Notes under the pieces: generated by a model | Database searches by the model: none | Seen by the model: the letters and a program-made list of their open reading frames with translations, nothing else | Told to the model about the DNA's origin: nothing | In this document: positions 47,275-58,417 of the stretch, piece after piece | How positions within the stretch are numbered: the stretch's first letter is position 1 | Layout: every line of letters starts with the position of its first letter | From: Pomphorhynchus laevis | Lineage: Eukaryota > Acanthocephala > Palaeacanthocephala > Echinorhynchida > Pomphorhynchidae | DNA length: 64,000 nucleotides | Direction of reading: 5' to 3' | Assembly (NCBI GenBank): GCA_012934845.2 | Contig: WNNJ02001999.1 | Coordinates: 1-64,000 of the forward strand | Translations under genes and position numbers: made by a program

Positions 47275-49988
47275 TCATGTCTTTAATAATTTTTTGAACA
47301 AATGCAGACTCCGGGCGGAAGCAATTTTCCCAGGCAGAGAATTCCACATATTAAGTACCCTGTGCGACAGTCTCCAGCATTTTGGATACCTACCATGCCT
47401 TGTTTTATAGACAGTTTTGCTGTGACCTCTCAAAATCGATGAACGTAATGTGATCGAACCACTCGGATAACCGTCCAACCGGTGTACAAGCGCATACATT
47501 CCTATCAATCAAGAAATAAAAATCGTGATGACATCGGTTGAATTCTTAGCAAATCTAATCGAGATGCGTAATCCACTCTCGCATTCGAACATAAACGAGA
47601 ACCTCGCCTTAGGACTGACTCAATATCTGTCCTTTCTTGTTTGGTGACCGGGAAAGAAGCCTGAAGTGCATACTCTAAATGCGGACGAACCAACGTGTTA
47701 AACAAATTTCTAAAGACATTCGTGGTAATCTTAAGGAATGAGTTCTTTACAATATATAGAGCACGATTAGCGCTTTTTATTGCTCTTTCACTATTAAGTT
47801 TAGTTTTTATGATGCCTGCACTATAATTCCTAAATCCCTATGATGTGATACTTTAGTGAGAAGAACATCGCCGATATGATATGTAAAATTACTGGATTTT
47901 TTACCCATCCTCATAAATATACACTTATCAACGTTAAGATGTAATCCAGTAGAGCGGCACCATTCATGAACTCGATCCAAGTCTGTCTGTAAAGAATTAC
48001 AGTCATCAATATCTCGTATAGCAGTCCAAATTTTAAGATCATCAGCGAATGCCAAGTGAGTGTTCTCAATACGTAAGAGTAAATCGTTAAAGAAGGTGAT
48101 GAATAATAGGGGAACAAGTGCAAAACCCGGAGGGACACCTGTCGACATACTTCTTTATGCAGATAAAGACTCACCAACTCTTACCTTAAACGTACGCAAT
48201 GAAAGAAAATTTTCAATCCAAGAGCAGATTACACGAGGGACGCCGTAGTGAATTAAGAGTGACACAAGACCTTTATGTGGAACACGATCAAAGGCTTTCG
48301 AAAAATCTAGAAATATGACGTCGAGACAAAGTTCTGAGCTTAGTACTACCGTCCAACTCTCTCTCGCGGTAATCAAGTTAGATAGACATGAACGGCCTTG
48401 TCTAAATCAGTGTTGAGAATCAGTAAGAATGCTGATAAAGTTTAGATTCTCGACTAGCCTTTTGGCAATAATTCGTTCTAGTAATATAGAGAGAACACTG
48501 GTCAAACTGATAGGGCGAAAATCTAAACAAGAAGTCGCTGGCTGTTTTTCGAGATTGGCACAACAATTGAAGACTTGCATATTGCAGGAATCTACGAATT
48601 GATTAGGCTAAATGAAAACATATGAGCTAAATCACTACTTACGGTAGGTCCAACCGCATTAATTAAGCAAGGTGAAATATCATCTGGACAGGAGCGCCAA
48701 ATCGCTCAAGCCTAGTGATTAGGTACAATACTTCAGATGCACTGATTGGCTTAACGAGATTCTGAGTAATATTGTAAATGGGATACCATTTTAAAGAATA
48801 AATATACGAAACAATAGTCGATGGAGAATGGAAGCTGTCCGCTAGGCATTCAGCAATTTCAGACTCAATAGAATAAACATATTCACCAGAAGTAATGAAT
48901 GTAATATTAGAGGGAAGTATCCTTGTTGAAGTTTCCGATGTAATTTGCAATACCATCTTCAAATGCTATTCGCTTATGTATTTTCAATCTATTGTAGAGG
49001 TTGCGCACGTACCGATACCTATCTAAGTTTTCAGAATGTGTTTGAGTAATAGCCCACAGGGCATTGCGCAGTTTCAACACTGCACGAAGTTCATGATCAA
49101 ATTACTGAGGGCGAGTTGAATTAATGAAAGTTCTCTGTTTCGGAGCGAACTTACCTGACAAATTTAAGAAAACGTTATAAAGAATAGTCAGCAGATCTGA
49201 AACAGTAGTAGACCTATAACTATGAGAAAAAATGTTATAGAAAGCAGCTAAGAGATGTTGAGTATCCACCCGAGTCAAATTTCGTTTTGGATAACCCAAT
49301 TTTGACCTACAAACGATTTTTGACACTAATTTAACGAAGAGAACACAGTGATCACTGTTACCAAGAGAAGGATAATACGCAATATTGTCGATATCTTCAA
49401 TACATCTTGTAAACACAAGATCTAGAGTATCACCGTTGACATGAGTTGGTTCTCTACAATGTTGCACTAAAAGTAGGTCAGCAAGAAATAAATCACGAAA
49501 TTGTTTTGATACGCCTGAGCAGGGTTGATACCCATTCATATTCCAATCTACATTCGGAAGGTTGAAGTCACCTAAAAGGACAAATCATTGGGATGAACAA
49601 AAATTAGATAAATAATCCTTAGGCCGATCTGTTATCAAAGTGAAAGATGGAGATCTATAAACAACACAAACATTTAATTTTAACAATTGATGATTAACAG
49701 TAAAATACAGACACTCATATGACCACTCGGAATCAAAAAGATCTGATATATTTGACGTTGATATATCGTGTCGAACGAATGCTACAACTCCTCCACTCGC
49801 ATACCAGGAAAGCGATCCGCTCTTATTAACTTATAACCTACAACATTAAACAGATTATCAGAGATGCCACTATGTAACCAAGATTCTGAAATACAGAATA
49901 TATCATAATGATTATCAGCAATATAGTCGAGCACGAAAGGAAACTGAGATGGAAGACTTCTAACATTTGAGTAAACAATATGAAGCAA
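47275..49988 (-). pseudogene. LINE B ORF2, endonuclease-reverse transcriptase remnant
   Basis: Endonuclease: IVYSNVRSLPSQF, IFCISESWLHSGI, then LDLVFTRCIEDID and LGNSDHCVLFVKL. RT: VIFLDFSKAFDRVPHKGL, then GVPPGFALVPLLF (PQGS degraded to PPGF) and LAFADDLKIWTA (YADD degraded to FADD). C-terminus: LRGHSKTVYKTRHGRYP and RVLNMWNSLP, ending KKLLKT and stop at 47275. At least five open pieces in different frames or split by stops. Confidence 0.85.
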
Positions 49989-50299
49989 GTATCTGATAAC
50001 GTTAAGGTTTTGCTAGTTTTATCATGTACCTCAGAAAGATCAATTAAATCATCAAAATTGGAATCAGAATAAAACCCATTCTCTAGTTCGGGAAAAGTGG
50101 GGTCCAACGTACTGATGGTCGCCACCGAACTACTTGAAAATTTCTTATGCATAGATTCGTCTCTCCTTTGCTTATTCTACCCTATAGCTTCTCGCGAGCC
50201 TTCCTCAATTTCAAACGCTCATCAAATTTAATGTATCTCTGTATTCTTATAGTAGAATATTTTAAGAGGTAACCACGATGAAGCAACATCTAAGCGTGG

Positions 50300-51213
50300 T
50301 CAGCAGAACTCAAGAACTTGCAGCTTCATAGCTACATTCTTATCATCTTCTTTAAGAAGTCTGATAAATACTGCACGCACACGATAAACGTCTTCATCAA
50401 CTCTTACCTGGGAATTGATCATACATGACTCTGCAATTCCACTCAAAATAACATTCATACTTCTGTCGTAATTCCGACTCCTTACTTTTCTTATATTGGC
50501 TGCTCTGCCTGAGAAATTGCCCTCGTCATCAACACTTGCATCGCATGAAGTTACAGGCTTTCTCAGTTCATAATTTAAATCCTCGCTATTTGAAGATTCA
50601 GTTCGTCTATGTTTGTAAATCTTAGCTTCTACTCTTTTGTCTAAAACATCAACAGATTTATCAGGAAGGAGATCATTAGAGTTCTGTTTAAGAGTAACAT
50701 AGTCATTTGTGTAGCTGCTTAAAATATTAGTTTTAATTTCGCTAACATTATGTAAATTATCTTGATATGAAATGTTATTTGACACCGAATGATTTGCATT
50801 GTCCTTATTTTTTTGCTAAATTTGTACTGCCTCTACTCCAAAGTCGTGTAGGATGATATGCCAAATGTTCTATGATCCGAAGTCTCTATAGATTTGATGC
50901 AATTGTTTTCCTGTAATTCCGATAGAACCGTGGTTAAGATAGCATCATGGTTGGCTGTCGATGGTTGAAAATTGTCTTCACAAGACACAATAAATTTATC
51001 AGATGATGATTGTTATATTTGTTTAAATAGTATTTCATCAGTGTTAGTAGACACTGTAAATCGATTTTTACGATGGGGATATGAACAAAATCCGCAGTAA
51101 AATGACATACCTTTCGAGCTCAAGTTCATTGATTTAGGAACCGTAATATGTGTCCATACGTCACAACCAGAGAGGTGTTGAACGGTGCGACGACTGCAGA
51201 ATCGCAAGCTCAT
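50300..51213 (-). pseudogene. LINE B ORF1 remnant
   Basis: The first piece has VWTHITVPKSM and SFYCGFCSYPHRKNRF, a partial zinc-finger-like segment. The second, 161 codons, ends RSMNVILSGIAES ... VFIRLLKEDDKNVAMKL, resembling the RRM-like RENNVIVHGLPES...V..L core of LINE ORF1 proteins. About 230 bp separates the two open pieces. Confidence 0.6.
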
Positions 51214-51430
51214 TTGATAGCGGTGTGTTTACCATGGTCTGGTGCATTTCTTGAGGCGCTCTCTCTATCACCTTCATCGCCACCCGCTTAGACGATCGTC
51301 TCTCTCTACTGCAGTTGCTTTGATGCAAGGTGCTCATTTGTGGTGTTTATTGTAAGAATTATAATAACCAAGAAAGCATTTTAACGTAAAAAAGATATCA
51401 AAGTTTTTGTAAAAAGATATCAACGTTTTT

Positions 51431-51464
51431 ATCAAAGTCATATTTGATAAAATATGACTTTGAT
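51431..51464. repeat. Perfect hairpin, 15-bp stem
   Basis: ATCAAAGTCATATTT, loop GATA, exact reverse complement. Confidence 0.9.
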
Positions 51465-51468
51465 AATG

Positions 51469-51507
51469 ACTTTCTTTGCCATTTGATATACAAATGGCAA
51501 AGAAAGT
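51469..51507. repeat. Perfect hairpin, 17-bp stem
   Basis: ACTTTCTTTGCCATTTG, loop ATATA, exact reverse complement; begins four bases after the previous hairpin ends. Confidence 0.9.
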
Positions 51508-52191
51508 TTTGTGTCATTTAGTTACCTAGCCTCTTCAGATAAGCAAATTTTGAAAATGAGTATACAAAAGAACTAACTCAAGAATCTAGTAATTTTGAAA
51601 CTAAACAGACAAAAGCAATAACTCATTAAACGCCCATAAAATCGGACTCAATTTCGAGTGATCTCTGTGAGGCGATACACGATCTTTTGAGAAAACAAAC
51701 TTACTTATGGGATAGATCGGACCATATCATAGATAGTTAATGGAATTGAACTCTGATTGTATATAGCTTCATGATGATTTTTGATAAAAGTCATAAAGGT
51801 AATACAAAGTGACGAAAGAAAATTTAGAGTATCATCAATCTCGTGCATAGAGCTCAATACGGAAGTCCGCATATCTTATGGACTACTAGTGTTAACTGGC
51901 CGGGAAGAATGTCATTTAATATGTTTATTAAACATTTATGTTCCTATTTTTAGATGTTCAACTTCTGTTTATAAAAACCATTGCCCGTGCACACGCTCAA
52001 TTTATTTTTTAACAAATTTCTATACTTAGTATTTGACGACAGAAGAATGTTTATCTTGATGTCACGATAAAAGCAACAGTAAAATTTTTTCAGCGTATCA
52101 GCTGAAAATGCAATCGATGCTCCCACTACAATTTCCAAATGTCACAAAAGTTACCCAGTTCGTGCTAGGATGTTATTATCCCCAAGAACAT

Positions 52192-52223
52192 CATGGATCA
52201 CGCTGATCCATGACAGCGTGATC
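52192..52223. repeat. Two overlapping 9-bp hairpins
   Basis: CATGGATCA-CGC-TGATCCATG (52192-52212) overlaps GATCACGCT ... AGCGTGATC (52196-52223). Only one can form at a time. Confidence 0.8.
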
Positions 52224-52589
52224 ATTGATCGTCTTAGTGTCAACCTCAGAATTCGTCCATTTTTGAGCATTTAATTTATACCTACTGAGGTTCACCTTCA
52301 TTCAAATGTCACGTATAGAATGTGGTGGTCTTTTCTGAAAAGTCTCATTTAATGTTTTGTTATATTTTTACTGTCTTTTGTTAAGGCAGAGCATGAATTT
52401 GAAAACTAACATGTTTCTTCCTTTTTTACATAATAGTCATTACCATTATCCTATAAATTATGATCAAGTTAAGTGATAAAGTAAAGAAATAAAGAAACAT
52501 ATTTTGAAATAAAGAAACATTTTCTTTAATTATCGCCGTTAAAATAAAGGATTTTCTTTTAGATAATATTTCCTTTAGAGGAACGCGTG

Positions 52590-52896
52590 CGCTGTCTTGA
52601 CGTTCCCATAGTGAAAATTTCAATAAAATTTAATGATCTGATGTTCGTGTGGAGGTGCTTGACCACCCCAGGCCATTGTTGCAAGGACATGTTTAAGCTA
52701 AAAACCAACGATCGCCTACGTGGTCACAACTGTATGCTGAAGAGAAAACGAACCTGTAATAAACGAATATCAACAATCAATGATAGAATTGTACCTATCC
52801 GGAATGGTCTACCTGCTGTACGATAAATATTAACCTGTTAAGTTTTAAACGACGGTTGCGAAATTGCCTCATGATGCGTTGTCGTCATGCCTGAAT
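52590..52896 (+). mobile_element. CR1-like LINE C-terminal fragment
   Basis: Encodes RLRGHNCMLKRKRTCNKR and RIVPIRNGLPA, then in another frame LLSFKRRLRNCLMM to a stop, the usual LRGH...RV..WN.LP...V...S.N.FK..L tail of LINE ORF2. Trp of WN is replaced by Arg. 5'-truncated. Confidence 0.72.
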
Positions 52897-53164
52897 TGCA
52901 CTTTATTTTTATTTATTTATTTAATTTTTCTTCTGTTTTCCCTGTTGTGAACCAACATGTTCGAGATGTTCAAGCTCTTTTTGTTGTCGAAAATATAATA
53001 ATGATACAAATTCAAAATCAAGTTAATGAACAATCAACACAACCGCGTGAATACGATATCGAAATTAAAAATGCATAATTTAGAAACGCTACTTCGTTAT
53101 TAATCAAAAAGTGTTTGAAATAAAAAAGTTTTAAACGAGAAAGCTTTTAAAATAAAAATCTTAA

Positions 53165-53257
53165 AGCATGATAAGGTGTGTGAAATACATAACATTTTCA
53201 CTTAATTTCAGGTGATTCAGTGAAGTTTAGTGAAATGTCGGAATATCAACCACTGCT
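53165..53257 (+). repeat. Left part of a duplicated locus split by LINE A copy 2
   Basis: Matches 57947-58037 (GTGTGAAATAC..AACATTTTCACTT to AATATCAACCACTGCT). The match continues at 57173 beyond LINE A copy 2, so the LINE inserted into this repeat. Confidence 0.85.
53248..53257 (+). repeat. Target-site duplication, left
   Basis: AACCACTGCT, repeated at 57171-57180. The undisturbed site is seen at 58030-58040. Confidence 0.85.
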
Positions 53258-53504
53258 AAATCGAATAATCATTATTCAAATTAAAAAAAAAAAACGAAAA
53301 ATGGAAAACGTTGTCGGTGGTTCAAAGCAATAAACTGTTATGGTAAATTCCTGCTGTTTTCTAAGAAATGATGGTAAAGATTTGGTAAAATCTTAATTTT
53401 CTCAGTCTACTGACAAGGTTGGTACTGTTTGTGTTTCTCAGGGTGTGGAGGTACTTCCATCCCCAAAGCAATAAATCTAGTTATAATCAGACTGCTTTAA
53501 CCGA

Positions 53505-54398
53505 TTGAGAAGCATAAGATATTCTCAACTTTCCTACGAAAGTATGTTGATTTACATTCTAAAAGAACAATTTTTAATTCTGTTAGATTTTTTGACACAA
53601 GTGTTAAAGTATCCTTCGCTACGTGTGATCTCGCCTCAGACTACCCGGACTTTTTTAAGAATAATTAAAATTGCTACGATTGAGTCTAAACCTATTTTGG
53701 CGATTCTCGAGATTTCCAATTTCCCTTCTCATTTGGAGGAGGCTGACATTAACCTTCTAAAATCCTCGTTCAAAATGTCTTCGGTCAGGTCAGTCAAGAA
53801 TAAAGATGGTCGAACAATTCCTATCGACTTTGCGACTGTGGAGTCTGGTCAAGCTCAATTGCTTGCTCTTTCCGAAAGTAATCCCTTTTCGGGTTATAAC
53901 CTAGTTTTTACGATAATTGAAGAGGATCAGTGGACTTATCCACATTGTAACAGGTGCCATTTTTGGGGGCACTGGTCTTCTACATGTCATAGTCCTCAAT
54001 GTTGTGGAGTCTGCTCAAAGGCAGATTGTTCATTCATAATTAAAAAAGTGAGATGTAGCTCTTCTCCCTTTTGTAATAATTGCCATGGGGACCATCCGGC
54101 ATGGTCCCGGAAATGCTCAAAATTCAAAAAATATCGGCTGGACCGCCTTGGTCCAAGTTCAGCACCTAGTACTCATGGGACGTTTTCTTCTATTATAGCC
54201 GGTCAGGGGAATTCGTTGCCGAAGAATTTGGAATTTGATTCCAGGATGTCCAATAAAGACATTATCTATCTCTTAGAACAAAATAAGAGGGATATTATGG
54301 AACAGATGACAACTTTCTGGTCTAATTTATGTCTATCCTTCTATCCACCTCAAGTTCCGGTTCAGCATATTCCAGAGTCTAAGAAGAGGGGAGCGTAG
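53505..54398 (+). CDS. LINE A copy 2 ORF1, CCHC zinc-knuckle protein (297 aa)
   Basis: Probable RNA-binding chaperone of the LINE particle. Uninterrupted. Residues about 70-130 form a domain ending ESNPFSGYNLVFTI; at about 145-205 follow three cysteine-rich knuckles: CNRCHFWGHWSSTC, CCGVCSKADC and CNNCHGDHPAWSRKC. Gag-like knuckles in this order occur in ORF1 of I/Jockey/R1-type LINEs. The C-terminal 60 residues (DIIYLLEQNKRDIMEQM) look helical. The true start is uncertain. After the stop at 54396, another frame stays similar to copy 1 (HEDIVRGEVPAPD), so the original protein may have been longer. Confidence 0.78.
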   Translation: MRSIRYSQLSYESMLIYILKEQFLILLDFLTQVLKYPSLRVISPQTTRTFLRIIKIATIESKPILAILEISNFPSHLEEADINLLKSSFKMSSVRSVKNKDGRTIPIDFATVESGQAQLLALSESNPFSGYNLVFTIIEEDQWTYPHCNRCHFWGHWSSTCHSPQCCGVCSKADCSFIIKKVRCSSSPFCNNCHGDHPAWSRKCSKFKKYRLDRLGPSSAPSTHGTFSSIIAGQGNSLPKNLEFDSRMSNKDIIYLLEQNKRDIMEQMTTFWSNLCLSFYPPQVPVQHIPESKKRGA

Positions 54399-54593
54399 GC
54401 CGACGTAGTCCCCCTTTAAATATTGGTAAGATGCTGAAGAATAAGCAGCACAGATCTCGGGTGGAACATGAAGATATTGTCCGCGGAGAAGTGCCCGCTC
54501 CGGACTTTGCTAGTGGCAGAAGGGGTGACCCCTCTGTTTCTGGTGTTGTCTAGGGCGTGGTAATCCCGGTATAGCCGAACTATCACAATGTAG

Positions 54594-57050
54594 AATAGCG
54601 GTGAGCCTTTTTCACTTAATATTCTTCAGTGGAATTCGGGAGGAGCTTCTGCCCTTAGGCTTCTCTCTGGCGGAGATGCGGATGCTATAGTCCTTCAGGA
54701 GACGCGGTCTATCTGTCAACCCCAGGACATTACTCGATTTATCCCAAAGCACATTTATTCCCACTTTACTCCGTACATTGCCCCTCCTCACTCCTCTTCT
54801 TCTCAAGGACTCTTGACCTTAGTTAAATGCTCCCTAAGGTCTTCCCTCCTTTTAAACTACTCTTGTCCTGCCCTTTCTTGTTCAGTAATTTCTCTCTGTA
54901 AGAACGGTAAACGCTTCAGTCTTGCCAATTTCTATATTCGTCCAAGGAAGATTCACAAGAACCGTGACCTCCTGGATCGGATTATTGATAGCGGCTACGA
55001 CATGGTGCTTGGTGATTTCAATGACAGAACCGGTAGTTGGATTAATGCTGCACTACGCAGAGTTAGGAACCGGTACTTAATTCATAAACCACTTTCCCCT
55101 ACCTTTCATTGCTCAACAACAAACTCTCTACTCGACCTTCTACTGCTTCACGAGAGATAGTTGTTAAAACCCCTCTGTACTGAACAGTCGGGGCAACATC
55201 TGTTCACCTCTCATGACCTAATTCGTTGGCGGATTGAGGCTGAGACGCTGCTTCGGAGGAGATTCCACTTTGATCCAATTAGAGTAGCGCTCTTTCAAGC
55301 AGCTGTTTGGCTCTTCCCCCGAATTGGGAAAGAGGGCTTAATCGAATTTAACTCCTACCTCTTATCGCAAGCTACCGGGATTTTATCGAGTACCTACAAA
55401 GGTCGCATTTTCAATCCCACTCCAACAAAACTCAAGACCCTTGCACATATGATTCATTCACCCAATATTTCTGCTTCTGCTCGTCAATCTCTCTTGAAAG
55501 AATACTTAATCACTAGATATAGATTCCAGGTGGGCAAGGATAGGGCTGGCATTGCTTCCCTTAATCCGGCCCGGTCTGCCTTCTGGAAGGTATTCAAGAA
55601 AGAGAGATTTGTCTGTTGGAAGGAGAGGGCATCTGGTTTGATCGGTAGTATTGGTCTTGTTAAAGTTTTGGAGGAGTCACTGGCCCTACACAATTATGGA
55701 GCCACGCAATGACCGCAACCAATCCCGCCTTGGGGATACTTCAAGAGTAGGGATCTCTCAGTTCCTGAGATCCTTGATGCATGGGGGCCGCTTCCGGGCA
55801 CCTCCAAGACCAACGCTCCACTATTTTCCCAAGCCTGTCAGCTTTTGACAGCCGATCAAAGGATAGAAGTGGCCGTCACTATGCTTTAAGCATAGCCATC
55901 TGATGTTGCCGGTATCAATATTAGTAAGAGAATTTTTATCCATAAGAGAAATTCGGTTCGCTCTCCAAAAGACCTGCGGCCCATCTTGATTCAAAATTCC
56001 CTCGTTTCGATCTACGAAAAAGCGCTTGCGCGTAGAATTTGCGATCATCTCAGTAGGCATAATTTTATCCCACCTGGTATCCATGGGTTTGTCAAGGGTC
56101 GCTCGGTCCATTCAGCAGTAGGTGAAGTGCAGCAGTTCTGTCGGGAGAATAGTCATCAACTCGTTGTAGCTGTTATCCTTGATTTTTCTGCTGCTTTTAG
56201 CCGCATCTCCATTCCCTTTGTTATCTCCTCTCTCAGGTCTCTCGGGTTGCCTGCAAGGATTGTTAACAGGGTAGAGATACTGTTGTACACCAAGCGTTTC
56301 TACTATGATGACGACCCTGATGCACGTCAGTTCTACCCTATTACATGAGTGCCTCAAGGCTCACCTCTTTCTCCTATCTTGTTTCTTACTGCTTTCATTC
56401 AACTTTTTAAAATATTTAAACGCGAAAATCGTCTTGTGGTTTACCCTGATGACACCACAGCCCTGTTTTCGGGATGCAGGTGCATATACGTAGTCTCTGA
56501 CATCAGTTGTTTCATTTTAAGATTAAAATACCAGTTACCCCAATCCAATCTTGTTTTAAACTCCTCCAAATCGCAGGTGGTTGTCTATCATGGTTCCCCT
56601 GCGACGAAGAAAAAGCTTAAGAGACTAGCACTCTCTACATTCTCCTCCACTTTGCATAATCAACCACTCCCTATCTTCTCTAGTCGAGTAAGATACCTGG
56701 GATTCACTGTGATCGTGAACTGGTCAGCTAAAGCTGACCTGGATAGACTCAAACGTATCCTGAAGAAAGCTAGGTGGGCCCTGAAACTGGCTCAACATCT
56801 GTCATTAAGGGATAAAATTCAGATACGCCTCTGGGGTACCTGGGCTATCTCGGGATTAAACTTCTTTTCTAGAGGACGTCCCCCTGTGCAAAGACTAAGG
56901 TTTTTAAAGCTGCTCGTCTCCCGTCTGCCTAGCATAGTCCGTCACGATTGGATCCTTCGTGGAGTGACAGGCCCCGGGTGGTTCAGTCGTAAGGCGGCTT
57001 GTTGGAATGGTTGGAGGGCTCAGATTCCCCCGGATCTGATTATGGTGTGA
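54594..57050 (+). pseudogene. LINE A copy 2 ORF2, one frame with five in-frame stops
   Basis: Endonuclease opens with ILQWNSGGASALRLL and DADAIVLQETR, later MVLGDFNDRTGSW. RT: KDLRPILIQNSLVSIYEKAL, IHGFVKGRSVHSAV, VAVILDFSAAFSRISIPF, VPQGSPLSPILFL and VVYPDDTTALF. The thumb and C-terminus run to IPPDLIMV. The frame is constant over 2.4 kb; it is broken only by stops at 55158, 55710, 55887, 55893 and 56346, so decay has been by substitution. The catalytic YADD reads YPDD. Confidence 0.87.
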
Positions 57051-57170
57051 GAAAACTTAGACAGTGAAGAGATCAAGATTAATATCAATGTTCGTTTGAC
57101 CAAACCTGTGTCTAATTTTTCTGTCTTTTTATTTATCTCGTGTTTGTTTATTAAGAAAATTCTTATTATT

Positions 57171-57180
57171 AACCACTGCT
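57171..57180 (+). repeat. Target-site duplication, right
   Basis: AACCACTGCT, pair of 53248-53257. Confidence 0.85.
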
Positions 57181-57197
57181 GACAAAAATGATTTTCA

Positions 57198-57461
57198 ATG
57201 GAAGAGCAAAGATTTCGAAACAAAATAAATTCAATCGATAGCAATAAAGTCAAGATTAGTAACGATAATGATAAAATTATTGAATTGCCACATGCTGATA
57301 AGATGGTGAGCCTAATAATAATTCGAATATCCTCGCCCTTTGAATTGGTTCGAAACATTATGGTCAAACGGTTTACTGAGCTTACGAATGGAGAACAGAC
57401 CAAATTATTGCAAAATGATGTAATTTATTCTATTTCTGTTTTGCTCCAAACCGAGGTATAG
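57198..57461 (+). CDS. Unrecognised 87-codon open frame, duplicated locus
   Basis: Starts MEEQRFRNKINSIDSNKVK and ends LLQNDVIYSISVLLQTEV. The first 50 codons recur at 58056-58211 with some silent and some conservative changes (Asp/Glu, Ile/Val, Phe/Leu). I do not recognise the protein. A second frame through the duplicated part starts MSEYQPLLTKMIFNGRAK. It could be an exon of a host gene or an ORF1 start from an unknown retroelement; hydrophilic, no signal peptide or membrane segment. Confidence 0.3.
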   Translation: MEEQRFRNKINSIDSNKVKISNDNDKIIELPHADKMVSLIIIRISSPFELVRNIMVKRFTELTNGEQTKLLQNDVIYSISVLLQTEV

Positions 57462-57659
57462 TGGGCTTAATAACACTCTTCATTAATCAAAATCATTATT
57501 CTGAATCATCCAATTCAGAATCTAATAATAATCTGAAATAGATATACAATGTATATTATTATATGTCGACGTCCATGGGAGCTGAACCTCGTAAGGAAGC
57601 ATCACATCGAATAAAAAACAGAAAAAAAACGAAAAAAAAAACATCAAGAGTTCACGAGG
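57462..57659. other. Short spacer
   Basis: AT-rich with an A-run near 57620 on the plus strand, next to the 3' side of nothing identifiable. Confidence 0.4.
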
Positions 57660-57945
57660 TCAAGCTTTAGGCGTTCTTTGAATTGCGCAGCAGAAGAGCT
57701 GTTGATCACACCAGGTGATAATCCATTCAATCGTTTTCAAACGCGATCTATCACGGTCGTACAATTTGTTCGATGCTTTGAGCGATGCTTCAAGCATAGC
57801 TCGTGTCCACGTAATATTGAGGATTCACGAAGACAGAACAGATGCTTACACGAATGGTTAGGAACGCGCAGCGACATCCACACTAGTCTAAGATTTACAA
57901 TCAACAGATCGCATTCAATAGATCTTATACCCAACGTCTCTGGGG
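57660..57945 (-). mobile_element. CR1-like LINE C-terminal fragment, minus strand
   Basis: Encodes LRLVWMSLRVPNHSCKHLF, ILRGHELCLKHRSKHR and then RLNGLSPGVINSSAAQFKER to a stop. Same family as 52590-52896 (VWRCLTTPGHCCKDMF, LRGHNCMLKRK). 5'-truncated. Confidence 0.72.
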
Positions 57946-57946
57946 T

Positions 57947-58215
57947 GTGATAAAGCGTGTGAAATACACAACATTTTCACTTTTAATTTAAGGTGATTCA
58001 GTGAAGTTTAGTAAAATGTCGGAATATCAACCACTGCTGACAAAAATGATTTTCAATGGAAGAGCAAAAATTTCGAAACAAAATAAATTCAATCGAAAGC
58101 AATGAAGTCAAGATTAGTAACGATAATAATAAAATCATTGAATTGCCACATGCTGATAAGATGGTGAGCCTAATAATTATTCGAGTATCCTCGCCCTTGG
58201 AATTTGATGACTGCT
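57947..58215 (+). repeat. Second copy of the locus split by LINE A copy 2
   Basis: Matches 53165-53257 plus 57173-57350 joined, so it preserves the uninterrupted insertion site (CAACCACTGCTGACAAAAAT). After about 58215 the two copies diverge. Confidence 0.88.
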
Positions 58216-58417
58216 CTAAAACTGTTCTTTGCTTCTTCATTGCTATGAAGAACAAGATATCATTGGTCTAAGTAGGCAAGTTCATTTACTGATGTGTTCA
58301 GAATTTTGTTCTACATTTTAAAGAAAACATTAAATATGTTAATAATAATTTAGCAGTAAAAGTTCAATAATATTTATTTAGTTTATAATGATCTATTAAA
58401 AAAAGGATTTATTTTAA

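Larger units (their letters stand above)
47150..51215 (-). mobile_element. CR1-like LINE, near full length but decayed (copy B)
   Basis: Minus strand, 5' to 3': cysteine-bearing start (51213-51013), ORF1 (50785-50300), endonuclease (49988-49102), RT (48960-47807), thumb and C-terminus (47705-47275), 3' UTR to about 47150. All domains are present with several frame changes and stops. It differs in sequence from LINE C, so it is a second CR1-like family. Confidence 0.85.
51216..52589. other. Gene-poor interval with perfect hairpins
   Basis: Contains two adjacent perfect hairpins (51431-51464, 51469-51507) and a compound one (52192-52223). An open frame of 82 codons at 51781 matches nothing I know. 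Confidence 0.6.
53258..57170 (+). mobile_element. Non-LTR retrotransposon family A, copy 2 (3.9 kb, flanked by TSD)
   Basis: Bounded by the 10-bp duplication AACCACTGCT. Contains a 5' UTR of about 240 bp, an open ORF1 (53505-54398), a 200-bp gap, ORF2 (54594-57050) and a 3' UTR ending TTAAGAAAATTCTTATTATT. The 5' region includes an A-run at 53282. This looks like a full or near-full copy; compared with copy 1 at 35040-38540 it keeps the whole endonuclease. Its own ORF2 has in-frame stops, so it is not active. Confidence 0.88.

Noticed and set aside
51781-52029. 82-codon frame containing LLNIYVP
   Set aside because: Slightly nuclease-like wording but no other LINE motif around it.
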